Below the pieces are notes generated by a model. The model saw only the letters and a program-made list of their open reading frames with translations. It made no database searches and was not told where the DNA came from. Made by a program: the position numbers and the translations under genes. A DNA stretch of 64,000 nt from NCBI RefSeq assembly GCF_014648855.1, contig NZ_BMRX01000002.1, positions 483,513 to 547,512 on the forward strand, given 5' to 3'. This document shows, in pieces, positions 8,314-16,675 of the stretch. The stretch's first letter is position 1. Each line of letters opens with the position of its first letter. Origin of the DNA: Streptomyces parvulus (GTDB lineage Bacteria; Actinomycetota; Actinomycetes; Streptomycetales; Streptomycetaceae).

Positions 8314-9762
8314 TCAGCCCTCGCCGCCGGCCTTCCGGGTGTGCAGCTGCCGCGCGACCTCCGCGATGGAGCCCGAGAGCGACGGGTACACGGTGAAGGC
8401 GTTGGCGATCTGCTCGACCGTCAGGTTGTTGTCCACGGCGATCGAGATCGGGTGGATCAGCTCCGAGGCACGCGGCGCCACCACGACCCCACCGACCACG
8501 ATCTCGGTGCCGGGCCGGCAGAAGATCTTGACGAAGCCGTCCCGGATGCCCTGCATCTTGGCGCGCGGGTTGCGCAGCAGCGGCAGCTTCACCACGCGGG
8601 CGTCGATCTTGCCGCCGTCGACGTCGGCCTGGGAGTACCCGACGGTGGCGATCTCGGGGTCGGTGAAGACGTTGGCGGAGACGGTCTTCAGGTTCAGCGG
8701 GGTGACCGCGTCGCCGAGGAAGTGGTACATGGCGATGCGCCCCTGCATCGCCGCCACCGAGGCCAGCGCGAAGACGCCGGTGACGTCGCCGGCGGCGTAC
8801 ACGCCGGGGGCGGAGGTGCGCGAGACGCGGTCGGTGCGGATGTGCCCGGAGTCCTTGAGCTTGACCCCGGCCTCCTCGAGGCCCATGCCCTCGGTGTTGG
8901 GGATGGCGCCGACGGCCATCAGACAGTGCGACCCGGTGATGACCCGGCCGTCGGCGAGCGTGACCTCCACCCGGTCGCCCACCCGTTTGGCGGACTGGGC
9001 GCGCGAACGCGACATGACGTTCATGCCGCGCCGCCGGAACACGTCCTCGAGGACGGCCGCCGCGTCCGGGTCCTCGCCGGGCAGCACCCGGTCCCGCGAC
9101 GAGACCAGCGTGACCCGCGACCCGAGCGCCTGGTAGGCGCCGGCGAACTCGGCACCGGTGACGCCGGACCCGACGACGATCAGCTCTTCGGGCAGCTCGT
9201 CCAGGTCGTACACCTGGGTCCAGTTCAGGATGCGCTCCCCGTCGGGGCGCGCGTCGGGCAGCTCGCGCGGGTGCCCGCCGGTGGCGATCAGCACGGCGTC
9301 GGCGGTGAGCGTCTCCTCGCTCCCGTCGGCGGCGCGCACGACGACCTTCCGCGACCCGTCGAGCCCCTGCATCCCCTCCAGGCGCCCGCGCCCGCGCATG
9401 ACCCGCGCGCCGGCCCGCGTCACGGAGGCGGTGATGTCGTGCGACTGGGCGAGCGCGAGGCGCTTGACCCGCCGGTTGACCTTCCCCAGGTCGACACCGA
9501 CCACCCGGGCGGCCTGCTCCATGGGCGGGGTGTCGTCGGCGACGATGATCCCCAGTTCCTCGTAGGAGGAGTCGAAGGTGGTCATCACCTCGGCCGTGGC
9601 GATCAGGGTCTTGGACGGCACGCAGTCGGTCAGCACCGACGCGCCGCCCAGACCGTCGCAGTCGACGACGGTCACCTCCGCACCGAGTTGCGCGGCCACC
9701 AGCGCCGCTTCGTATCCGCCGGGTCCGCCGCCAATGATCACGATCCGAGTCACGTACTCCAT
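8314..9762 (-). CDS. lpdA: NAD(P)H quinone reductase, LpdA type (flavoprotein disulfide reductase fold)
   Basis: 482 aa from ATG at 9762. FAD-binding [11 protein letters not shown] at the N-terminus, NAD-binding [19 protein letters not shown] in the middle, a second FAD site [15 protein letters not shown] and a C-terminal dimerisation domain. The usual redox disulfide of lipoamide dehydrogenases is broken: the active-site region reads [15 protein letters not shown], with only one Cys. That is the hallmark of the mycobacterial LpdA (Rv3303c) type, an NAD(P)H:quinone reductase. In M. tuberculosis it also neighbours deoD and pmmB, so the linkage is ancient. The upstream gene boundary is 85 bp from a divergent cyclotransferase-like gene. 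Confidence 0.88.
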   Translation of the reverse strand: MEYVTRIVIIGGGPGGYEAALVAAQLGAEVTVVDCDGLGGASVLTDCVPSKTLIATAEVMTTFDSSYEELGIIVADDTPPMEQAARVVGVDLGKVNRRVKRLALAQSHDITASVTRAGARVMRGRGRLEGMQGLDGSRKVVVRAADGSEETLTADAVLIATGGHPRELPDARPDGERILNWTQVYDLDELPEELIVVGSGVTGAEFAGAYQALGSRVTLVSSRDRVLPGEDPDAAAVLEDVFRRRGMNVMSRSRAQSAKRVGDRVEVTLADGRVITGSHCLMAVGAIPNTEGMGLEEAGVKLKDSGHIRTDRVSRTSAPGVYAAGDVTGVFALASVAAMQGRIAMYHFLGDAVTPLNLKTVSANVFTDPEIATVGYSQADVDGGKIDARVVKLPLLRNPRAKMQGIRDGFVKIFCRPGTEIVVGGVVVAPRASELIHPISIAVDNNLTVEQIANAFTVYPSLSGSIAEVARQLHTRKAGGEG

Positions 9763-9847
9763 TGTCCCGCACCCATCAACGGCGGGCCGCCCGGGGGCAC
9801 CACCGTTACGAACGTGATGCCCGTGACGCCTGTCGTACCCTTCCCCC

Positions 9848-10285
9848 ATGTCGCTCTACGCCGCTTACGCCGGCAACCTCGACGCGCGGCTGATGACCCG
9901 CCGCGCCCCCCACTCGCCGCTGCGCGCGACCGGCTGGCTGAACGGGTGGCGGCTGACCTTCGGGGGCGAGCACATGGGCTGGGAGGGCGCGCTGGCGACC
10001 CTGGTCGAGGACCCGATCTCGCAGGTCTTCGTGGCGCTGTACGACGTCGCCCCGATGGACGAGGACTCGCTCGACCGCTGGGAGGGCGTGGGCATGGACA
10101 TCTACCGCCGCACCCGGGTGCGCGTCCACACCCTGGAGGGCGAGGAGAAGGCCTGGACGTACGTCCTGAACGCCTACGAGGGCGGCCTGCCCTCGGCCCG
10201 CTACCTGGGCGAGGTCGCCGACGCCGCCGAGTCGGCCGGCGCGCCCCACGACTACGTGATGGAACTCCGCAAGCGCCCCTGCTGA
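9848..10285 (+). CDS. Gamma-glutamylcyclotransferase-like protein
   Basis: 145 aa. AIG2/GGCT fold: N-terminal [10 protein letters not shown] (substrate-binding Y-x-GN loop), GWRLTFGG, a central acidic stretch [22 protein letters not shown] containing the expected catalytic Glu, and [16 protein letters not shown] near the end. Members release 5-oxoproline from gamma-glutamyl amides, but many bacterial ones have no known substrate. It ends 92 bp before deoD. Confidence 0.8.
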   Translation: MSLYAAYAGNLDARLMTRRAPHSPLRATGWLNGWRLTFGGEHMGWEGALATLVEDPISQVFVALYDVAPMDEDSLDRWEGVGMDIYRRTRVRVHTLEGEEKAWTYVLNAYEGGLPSARYLGEVADAAESAGAPHDYVMELRKRPC

Positions 10286-10340
10286 CGCCGCCCTGTCGGA
10301 TCCTCCAACCCAACAAACCCCATCCCGTGACCTCTGTCAT

Positions 10341-10352
10341 CTACGCGCGTAG
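10341..10352. promoter_or_regulatory. Nucleoside-regulon operator CTACGCGCGTAG upstream of deoD
   Basis: Perfect 12-bp palindrome 25 bp before the deoD GTG. A -10-like TACCCT at 10365-10370 follows, so the palindrome covers the -35 region; a bound protein would block the promoter. Identical sequences precede deoC, add and the nucleoside ABC operon. Confidence 0.8.
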
Positions 10353-10377
10353 GCGGAAACCGGCTACCCTCATCGGC

Positions 10378-11202
10378 GTGAACGCATCTCTTCTTCCGGA
10401 CGACATCCAGGGCGACCCCTACGCCGCCGCCGACGCCGCCGCGGCCCGCCTGCGCGAACTCACCGGCGCCGAGACCCACGACGTCGCCCTCGTGATGGGC
10501 TCCGGCTGGGCACCGGCCGTGGACGCCCTGGGCGCCCCCGAGGCCGATCTCCAGGTCACCGACCTGCCGGGCTTCCCCAAGCCGGCGGTGGAGGGTCACG
10601 GCGGCAAGGTCCGCTCGTACTCGATCGGCGACAAGCGCGCACTGGTCTTCCTGGGCCGCACCCACTACTACGAGGGCCACGGCGTCGCCGCCGTGTCCCA
10701 CGGCGTCCGCACCGCGGTCGCCGCCGGCGCCAAGACGATCATCCTGACCAACGGCTGCGGCGGCCTGCGCGAGGGCATGCGCCCCGGCCAGCCGGTCCTG
10801 ATCAGCGACCACATCAACCTGACGGCGACCTCCCCGATCATCGGCGCGAACTTCGTCGACCTGACGGACCTCTACTCGCCCCGCCTGCGCGCGTTGTGCA
10901 AGGAGGTCGACCCCACGCTGGAGGAGGGCGTCTACGCCCAGTTCCCCGGCCCGCACTACGAGACCCCGGCCGAGATCCGCATGGCCCGCGTCATCGGAGC
11001 GGACCTGGTCGGGATGTCGACGGTCCTGGAGGCGATCGCGGCCCGCGAGGCCGGCGCGGAGGTCCTGGGCATCTCCCTGGTCACCAACCTCGCCGCGGGC
11101 ATGACGGGCGAACCCCTCAACCACGAGGAGGTCCTCCAGGCGGGCCGCGACTCCGCCACCCGGATGGGCGCCCTCCTGACCCAGGTACTGGGCCGCCTGT
11201 AG
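10378..11202 (+). CDS. deoD: Purine-nucleoside phosphorylase
   Basis: 274 aa. Cleaves (deoxy)inosine/guanosine with phosphate to base plus (deoxy)ribose-1-phosphate. Trimeric (human-like) PNP motifs are seen in order: [77 protein letters not shown] with the base-binding Met/Glu region, and [10 protein letters not shown] with Asn typical of 6-oxopurine specificity. GTG at 10378 is only 7 nt from the TACCCT -10 and lacks a ribosome binding site, so the mRNA is probably leaderless. Followed by a PGM-family mutase that would take its sugar-phosphate product. Confidence 0.94.
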   Translation: MNASLLPDDIQGDPYAAADAAAARLRELTGAETHDVALVMGSGWAPAVDALGAPEADLQVTDLPGFPKPAVEGHGGKVRSYSIGDKRALVFLGRTHYYEGHGVAAVSHGVRTAVAAGAKTIILTNGCGGLREGMRPGQPVLISDHINLTATSPIIGANFVDLTDLYSPRLRALCKEVDPTLEEGVYAQFPGPHYETPAEIRMARVIGADLVGMSTVLEAIAAREAGAEVLGISLVTNLAAGMTGEPLNHEEVLQAGRDSATRMGALLTQVLGRL

Positions 11203-11228
11203 AACCCGGCGTCCACCTGTCACCCGGC

Positions 11229-11290
11229 GTGGGCGCGGACTCGGGGTGGGTGACGCGACCCGGCGCTTGCCGGGCGCCGCCCGCGCCCAC
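11229..11290 (+). terminator. Nested hairpin after deoD
   Basis: Ten-bp arms at 11229-11238 and 11281-11290 enclose a perfect 6-bp hairpin with a GCTT loop at 11259-11274. Starts 27 bp after the deoD stop; probable terminator or processing signal. Confidence 0.55.
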
Positions 11291-11356
11291 CCGTGCCGCC
11301 CCAGGCGGCACATGTGCCCGCGGTAGCGAGGGCGGGCTGGCCGCGTACGGCGAGAA

Positions 11357-11469
11357 GGGGGCGGGTCGGGGGGTGTCCGCCCGCAGCGGTTGGCGCGTCA
11401 ACACAGGTCACTTCCGTGGCCGACCGATTCCGCGCCGTTCCGAGGACGGACACCCCCCGGCCCGCCCCC
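11357..11469. repeat. Long inverted repeat between deoD and the mutase gene
   Basis: Arms of 23 nt at 11357-11379 and 11447-11469 are complementary at 22 positions, the odd one being a G-T pair, with a 67-nt loop. It occupies most of the 379-bp deoD-mutase gap together with the nested hairpin at 11229-11290. Could be a terminator, an attenuator-like structure for the mutase gene, or a palindromic intergenic repeat. No coding frame is supported in this gap. Confidence 0.6.
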
Positions 11470-11581
11470 GACCCGAAACACCACGCACCGCGCTACGCGC
11501 ACCCCCACCCAACCCGCCACAGGCCGCCGCAGGCACCCACACCGCCACCACCCCCAACCGACACACGAGAGGCTGACCGAC

Positions 11582-13228
11582 GTGCAAGACGACCTCCTCG
11601 CACGGGCCAAGGCATGGCTGACCGAGGACCCCGACGCGGACACCCGCGCCGAACTCGCGGGCCTCATCGACGCCGAGGACCACGCAGAGCTCACCGCACG
11701 CTTCTCCGGCACCCTCCAGTTCGGCACCGCCGGCCTGCGCGGCGAACTCGGCGCCGGCCCCACGCGCATGAACCGCTCGGTCGTCATCCGCGCCGCGGCC
11801 GGCCTCGCCGCGTACCTCAAGAACCAGGGAACCCCCCACGGCGACGACTCGGCCGGCCTGGTGGTCATCGGCTACGACGCCCGGCACAAGTCCGAGGACT
11901 TCGCCCGCGACACCGCCGCCGTCATGACCGGCGCCGGCCTCAGGGCGGCCGTACTCCCCCGCCCGCTTCCCACCCCCGTCCTCGCCTTCGCCATCCGCCA
12001 CCTCGGCGCGGTCGCGGGCGTGGAGGTCACCGCCAGCCACAACCCGCCCCGCGACAACGGCTACAAGGTGTACCTGGGCGACGGCTCCCAGATCGTGCCC
12101 CCCGCCGACGCCGGCATCGCCGCCGAGATCGACGCCGTACGCTCCCTCGACGACGTCCCCCGCCCCACCACCGGCTGGCAGACCCTCGGCGACGACGTCC
12201 TCGACGCCTACCTCGCCCGCACGGACGCGGTCCTCTCCCCCGGCTCCCCGCGCACCGCCCGCACCGTCTACACGGCGATGCACGGCGTCGGCAAGGACAC
12301 CCTCCTCGCCGCCTTCGCCCGCGCGGGCTTCCCGGAGCCCGCCCTGGTCACCGAGCAGGCCGACCCCGACCCGGACTTCCCCACCGTCGCGTTCCCCAAC
12401 CCGGAGGAACCCGGCGCGATGGACCTCGCCTTCGCGCGGGCCCGCGCGACGTCCCCCGACCTGATCATCGCCAACGACCCGGACGCCGACCGCCTCGCGG
12501 TGGCGGTGCAGGACGGCACCGACTGGCGCATGCTCCGGGGCGACGAGGTCGGCGCCCTCCTCGCCGCCCACCTGGTCACCCGCGGAGCGCAGGGCACGTT
12601 CGCGGAGTCGATCGTGTCGTCGTCCCTCCTCGGCCGCATCGCCGAGAAGGCCGGCCGCCCGCACGTCGAGACCCTCACCGGCTTCAAGTGGATCGCCCGC
12701 GTCGACGGCATCCGCTACGGCTACGAGGAGGCCCTCGGCTACTGCGTGGACCCGGAGGGCGTCCGGGACAAGGACGGCATCACCGCGGCCCTCCTGATCA
12801 CGGAGCTGGCCTCGGTCCTCAAGCAGGAGAACCGCACGCTCCTGGACCTCCTCGACGACATCGCCGTGGAGCACGGCCTGCACGCCACCGACCAGCTCTC
12901 GGTCCGCGTGGAGGACCTGTCCCTGATCGCCGCCGCGATGAAGCGCCTGCGCGAGCAGCCCCCGACCCGCCTCGCGGACCTCCCGGTCACGAACGCGGAG
13001 GACCTCACCCGGGGCACGGCGACGCTCCCGCCCACGGACGGCCTGCGTTACACGCTCGACGGCGCGCGCGTCATCGTCCGCCCGAGCGGCACGGAACCGA
13101 AGCTGAAGTGCTACCTGGAGGTGGTCGTCCCGGTCGGCACGCACACCGACCTCCCGGCGGCCCGCACCAGGGCGACGGAGCTGCTGACGAACCTCAAGCG
13201 CGACCTGTCGGCAGCGGCGGGCATCTGA
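11582..13228 (+). CDS. Phosphoglucomutase/phosphomannomutase family enzyme, likely phosphopentomutase
   Basis: 548 aa from GTG at 11582, GAGAGG upstream. Alpha-D-phosphohexomutase fold with the catalytic phosphoserine loop TASHNPPRDNGYKVY, metal loop NDPDADRLA, sugar loop GYEEALGY and phosphate loop RPSGTEPKLK. The long N-terminal lead (FGTAGLRGELGAGPTRMN) and the GFKWIARVDG segment match the PGM2/PmmB subgroup, whose human member interconverts pentose-1- and pentose-5-phosphates. Placed between deoD and deoC it would supply the missing deoB step, converting (deoxy)ribose-1-phosphate to the 5-phosphate. Family is certain; the pentomutase role is inference from context and subgroup. Confidence 0.88.
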   Translation: MQDDLLARAKAWLTEDPDADTRAELAGLIDAEDHAELTARFSGTLQFGTAGLRGELGAGPTRMNRSVVIRAAAGLAAYLKNQGTPHGDDSAGLVVIGYDARHKSEDFARDTAAVMTGAGLRAAVLPRPLPTPVLAFAIRHLGAVAGVEVTASHNPPRDNGYKVYLGDGSQIVPPADAGIAAEIDAVRSLDDVPRPTTGWQTLGDDVLDAYLARTDAVLSPGSPRTARTVYTAMHGVGKDTLLAAFARAGFPEPALVTEQADPDPDFPTVAFPNPEEPGAMDLAFARARATSPDLIIANDPDADRLAVAVQDGTDWRMLRGDEVGALLAAHLVTRGAQGTFAESIVSSSLLGRIAEKAGRPHVETLTGFKWIARVDGIRYGYEEALGYCVDPEGVRDKDGITAALLITELASVLKQENRTLLDLLDDIAVEHGLHATDQLSVRVEDLSLIAAAMKRLREQPPTRLADLPVTNAEDLTRGTATLPPTDGLRYTLDGARVIVRPSGTEPKLKCYLEVVVPVGTHTDLPAARTRATELLTNLKRDLSAAAGI

Positions 13229-13438
13229 CGGAGCCCGGGGGGTGCGCGAACCCGCACCCCCCGTCAAACCTCCTGGTCACCAGACCCCACACCCGGCCCA
13301 CGACCCAGCGTCACCCGGTCACCCGGTCCCGCAGTCACCCGGTTCCGGTCACCCGACCCCACGCGCTACGCCCCCCGGCCCACGACCCACGACCCACGAC
13401 CCAGCGTCACCCGGTCACCCGGTCACCCGGTCACCCGG
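13229..13438. repeat. Repeat-rich gap between the mutase and PH-domain genes
   Basis: 210 bp of simple-sequence DNA made of variants of GTCACCCG, CCCACGAC and CCCGGT. A roughly 30-bp segment containing CCAGCGTCACCCGGTCACCC occurs twice, near 13300 and 13401. It separates two convergent genes and runs into the tandem repeat at 13405-13452. No gene seen. Confidence 0.6.
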
Positions 13439-13452
13439 TCACCCGGTCACCC
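13405..13452. repeat. Tandem 8-bp repeat GGTCACCC crossing a stop codon
   Basis: Five exact copies of GGTCACCC (13413-13452), preceded by one copy with a single change (13405-13412). The stop codon of the minus-strand PH-domain gene (13439-13441) lies inside the array, so its last codons (V-T-G-stop) are repeat sequence. Copy number change by a unit not divisible by three would alter the protein end only if the first copies were involved. Confidence 0.85.
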
Positions 13453-14125
13453 ACAACACCACAAGCCCCACCACCCCCACCACCACCGGCACGACGACCT
13501 CCCAGGCCCACCGCACCGACACCTCACCGCGCGAGCCCTCCGCGTCCTTCCGCGCCTCCCACAGCTCCCGCAGCTCGTCCATGACCTTGTCGGCCTCGGC
13601 CCGCACGGGCCCGTCGTCCACGCCTCCGGCACCGGCCGCCCCCCGGCCACCGCCCCCGAGCAGACCGCCCCGCCCCCGGCCACCCCCGGCGGCCCGCCGG
13701 GACTCCTGCCGCGCCGCCTTCTTGCGCCCGCGCAGCGATACGGGAAGGGCCCACAGCTGGTACTTGTCGCCGCCCTCGCTGAAGACCTCGTTGGAGTACG
13801 CGGAGCGGAACGACTCGACCTGCGCCCAGGGCAGCACGATCAGGCGGAAGGGATTGCGCACCCGCATCCGGTCGTCGCCGGCGAAGACGGCGGGCCGCAC
13901 CGTGTACGCGGCGATCAGCGGGACCAGGAAGAGCAGCGCCGCGGCCGCCGTCCACGGTGTACGCCCCTCGCCCGCGACCACGGCGTCGATGCCGAGCCAC
14001 AGGGCGAGGGCGAGCAGCAGGACGCCACCGGCGATGCCCGCGGGCGAGCGGTAGACGCGGTCCTTGGGCGCGGGCACCTGCGGCTCCGGCTGCGGCGAGG
14101 GGGGCTGGGACTCCGGGGTCGTCAT
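13439..14125 (-). CDS. PH-domain-like membrane protein
   Basis: 228 aa from ATG at 14125. Pro/Gln-rich N-terminus, two hydrophobic helices (about 32-50 and 58-75), then a bacterial PH-like domain (about 85-130) with VRPAVFAGDDRMRVRNPF and LPWAQVESFR, a Gly/Arg-rich linker (about 140-175), a charged helix and a last hydrophobic segment (WEVVVPVVVGVVGLVVLW) at the very C-terminus. Function unknown; proteins of this type are usually membrane-associated. The end overlaps a tandem repeat and is convergent with the mutase gene; divergent from deoC. Confidence 0.78.
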   Translation of the reverse strand: MTTPESQPPSPQPEPQVPAPKDRVYRSPAGIAGGVLLLALALWLGIDAVVAGEGRTPWTAAAALLFLVPLIAAYTVRPAVFAGDDRMRVRNPFRLIVLPWAQVESFRSAYSNEVFSEGGDKYQLWALPVSLRGRKKAARQESRRAAGGGRGRGGLLGGGGRGAAGAGGVDDGPVRAEADKVMDELRELWEARKDAEGSRGEVSVRWAWEVVVPVVVGVVGLVVLWVTG

Positions 14126-14242
14126 GCTGCCGATTGTGCCCGACACCCTCGGCCCGACGACCGACGCCCTTCGCCCGACGACCGCGGGGACGCTCACGGG
14201 CAGCGTCCCGGCGACGAATGAGCGCGCGGGACTGTACAGCCG

Positions 14243-14254
14243 CTACGCGCGTAG
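14243..14254. promoter_or_regulatory. Nucleoside-regulon operator CTACGCGCGTAG upstream of deoC
   Basis: Perfect palindrome ending 13 bp before the deoC GTG. It sits between TGTACA (14233-14238) and TATGCT (14256-14261), which are 17 nt apart and form a reasonable promoter, so the site lies inside the promoter spacer. Confidence 0.8.
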
Positions 14255-14267
14255 ATATGCTCGCCTG

Positions 14268-15233
14268 GTGACCATGCCCACCACCGCACCCGCCGCACAC
14301 GGACTCGCCGACGTCACCGCGTCCGACAGCACGCTGCGCCGCTTCCTCCACGGACTGCCCGGCGTCGACACGGTCGGCCTGGAGGCGCGCGCCGCCTCGC
14401 TCGGCACCCGTTCCATCAAGACCACCGCGAAGGCGTACGCCCTCGACCTCGCCATTTCGATGGTCGACCTGACGACGCTGGAAGGCGCGGACACCCCGGG
14501 CAAGGTCCGGGCGCTCGGCGCGAAGGCGGTCCGTCCCGACCCGACCGACCGCACGGCCCCGGCCACGGCAGCGGTCTGCGTCTACCCCGACATGGTGCCC
14601 GCCGCGAAGGCGGCCGTCGCCGGCTCCGGCGTCAAGGTCGCCTCGGTCGCCACCGCGTTCCCGGCCGGCCGCGCCTCCCTGGCCGTGAAGCTGGCCGACG
14701 TGCGCGAGGCCGTGGAGGCGGGCGCGGACGAGGTCGACATGGTCATCGACCGCGGGGCGTTCCTCGCGGGGCACTACCTGAAGGTGTACGACGAGATCAC
14801 CGCGGTGCGCGAGGCCTGCGGGACGGCGGCCCGCCTGAAGGTCATCTTCGAGACCGGCGAGCTGTCGACGTACGACAACATCCGGCGCGCGAGCTGGCTC
14901 GGCATGCTGGCGGGCGCCGACTTCATCAAGACCTCCACCGGCAAGGTCGCGGTCAACGCCACGCCCGCCAACACCCTCCTGATGCTGGAGGCGGTGCGCG
15001 ACTTCCGCGCGCAGACCGGCGTCCAGGTCGGCGTGAAGCCGGCCGGCGGCATCCGCACGGCGAAGGACGCGATCAAGTTCCTGGTCCTGGTCAACGAGAC
15101 CGCGGGCGAGGACTGGCTGGACAACCACTGGTTCCGCTTCGGCGCCTCCTCGCTGCTCAACGACCTGCTGATGCAGCGCCAGAAGCTGGCCACCGGCCGC
15201 TACTCCGGCCCCGACTACGTGACGGTGGACTGA
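14268..15233 (+). CDS. deoC: Deoxyribose-phosphate aldolase
   Basis: 321 aa from GTG at 14268 (ATG at 14274 possible). Splits 2-deoxyribose-5-phosphate into glyceraldehyde-3-phosphate and acetaldehyde. Class I aldolase features: VCVYPDMV, ADEVDMVIDRGAFLAG, the Schiff-base lysine in FIKTSTGKVAVNAT and the second lysine/phosphate region GVKPAGGIRT. About 60 residues longer at the N-terminus than E. coli DeoC, as in other actinobacteria. No ribosome binding site and a -10 ending 6 nt before the GTG point to a leaderless transcript. Heads a deoC-ALDH-ALDH operon with 5-bp and overlapping junctions. Confidence 0.94.
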   Translation: MTMPTTAPAAHGLADVTASDSTLRRFLHGLPGVDTVGLEARAASLGTRSIKTTAKAYALDLAISMVDLTTLEGADTPGKVRALGAKAVRPDPTDRTAPATAAVCVYPDMVPAAKAAVAGSGVKVASVATAFPAGRASLAVKLADVREAVEAGADEVDMVIDRGAFLAGHYLKVYDEITAVREACGTAARLKVIFETGELSTYDNIRRASWLGMLAGADFIKTSTGKVAVNATPANTLLMLEAVRDFRAQTGVQVGVKPAGGIRTAKDAIKFLVLVNETAGEDWLDNHWFRFGASSLLNDLLMQRQKLATGRYSGPDYVTVD

Positions 15234-15238
15234 TCACC

Positions 15239-16675
15239 ATGGCACCTGTTTTCGAGTACGCACCGGCGCCGGAGTCGCGCGCGGTCGTCGACATCGCTCC
15301 GTCCTACGGCCTGTTCATCGACGGCGAGTTCGCCGAGGCGGCCGACGGCAAGGTCTTCAAGACCGTGTCCCCGTCCACCGAGGAGGTCCTCTCCGAGGTC
15401 GCCGAGGCGGGCGAGGCGGACGTCGACCGGGCCGTCGGGGCCGCCCGCAAGGCCTTCGAGAAGTGGTCGGCGCTGCCCGGCGCGGAGCGCGCGAAGTACC
15501 TGTTCCGCATCGCCCGGATCATCCAGGAGCGCAGCCGCGAGCTGGCCGTCCTGGAGACCCTGGACAACGGCAAGCCGATCCGGGAGACCCGCGACGCGGA
15601 CCTCCCCCTGGTCGCCGCGCACTTCTTCTACTACGCGGGCTGGGCCGACAAGCTCGACCACGCCGGGTACGGCGCGAACCCGCGCCCGCTGGGCGTCGCG
15701 GGCCAGGTCATCCCCTGGAACTTCCCGCTCCTGATGCTGGCGTGGAAGATCGCCCCGGCGCTCGCCACCGGCAACACGGTCGTGCTGAAGCCCGCCGAGA
15801 CGACCCCCCTGTCCGCCCTGTTCTTCGCGGACATCTGCCGCCAGGCGGGCCTGCCCAAGGGCGTCGTCAACATCGTCACCGGCGACGGCCGCGCCGGCGC
15901 CGCGCTGATCGCCCACCCGGACGTGAACAAGGTCGCCTTCACCGGCTCCACGGCCGTCGGCAAGGAGATCGCGCGCACGGTCGCGGGCACCCGCAAGAAG
16001 CTCACCCTGGAACTGGGCGGCAAGGGCGCCAACATCGTCTTCGACGACGCCCCGATCGACCAGGCCGTCGAGGGGATCGTCAGCGGCATCTTCTTCAACC
16101 AGGGCCAGGTCTGCTGCGCGGGCTCGCGCCTGCTGGTCCAGGAGTCGGTCCACGACGAGCTGCTCGACTCCCTCAAGCGCCGCCTGGGCACCCTGCGCCT
16201 CGGCGACCCGCTGGACAAGAACACCGACATCGGCGCGATCAACTCGGCCGAGCAGCTGGCGCGGATCACCGCCCTCGCCGACCAGGGCGAGGCGGAGGGC
16301 GCCGAGCGCTGGTCCCCGGCCTGCGAACTGCCCTCCTCCGGCTACTGGTTCGCGCCGACGCTGTTCACGAACGTCACCCAGGCGCACACGGTGGCCCGCG
16401 ACGAGATCTTCGGTCCGGTCCTGTCCGTCCTCACCTTCCGCACGCCCGACGAGGCGGTCGCCAAGGCGAACAACACCCCGTACGGCCTGTCGGCCGGCAT
16501 CTGGACGGAGAAGGGCTCGCGCATCCTGTCCGTCGCGAACAAGCTCCGCGCGGGTGTGATCTGGTCCAACACGTTCAACAAGTTCGACCCGACGTCGCCG
16601 TTCGGCGGCTACAAGGAGTCGGGCTTCGGCCGCGAGGGCGGCCGCCACGGTCTGGAGGCCTACCTCGATGTCTGA
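15239..16675 (+). CDS. Aldehyde dehydrogenase (catalytically complete)
   Basis: 478 aa. NAD(P)-dependent oxidation of an aldehyde, most simply the acetaldehyde released by DeoC five bases upstream. Motifs in order: VIPWNFPLLMLAWKIAPAL (cofactor Asn), NTVVLKPAE, FTGSTAVGKEI, LELGGKGANIVFDDA with the general-base Glu, GQVCCAGSR with the catalytic Cys, and EIFGPVLSVLTF. Length and domain order are normal for the family. Its last 8 bp overlap the next ALDH gene, which implies coupled translation. Confidence 0.9.
   Translation: MAPVFEYAPAPESRAVVDIAPSYGLFIDGEFAEAADGKVFKTVSPSTEEVLSEVAEAGEADVDRAVGAARKAFEKWSALPGAERAKYLFRIARIIQERSRELAVLETLDNGKPIRETRDADLPLVAAHFFYYAGWADKLDHAGYGANPRPLGVAGQVIPWNFPLLMLAWKIAPALATGNTVVLKPAETTPLSALFFADICRQAGLPKGVVNIVTGDGRAGAALIAHPDVNKVAFTGSTAVGKEIARTVAGTRKKLTLELGGKGANIVFDDAPIDQAVEGIVSGIFFNQGQVCCAGSRLLVQESVHDELLDSLKRRLGTLRLGDPLDKNTDIGAINSAEQLARITALADQGEAEGAERWSPACELPSSGYWFAPTLFTNVTQAHTVARDEIFGPVLSVLTFRTPDEAVAKANNTPYGLSAGIWTEKGSRILSVANKLRAGVIWSNTFNKFDPTSPFGGYKESGFGREGGRHGLEAYLDV

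Noticed and set aside
11493..11500. CTACGCGC half site before the mutase gene
   Set aside because: Only the first eight bases match the nucleoside operator and the second arm is absent. Likely chance in a G+C-rich gap.
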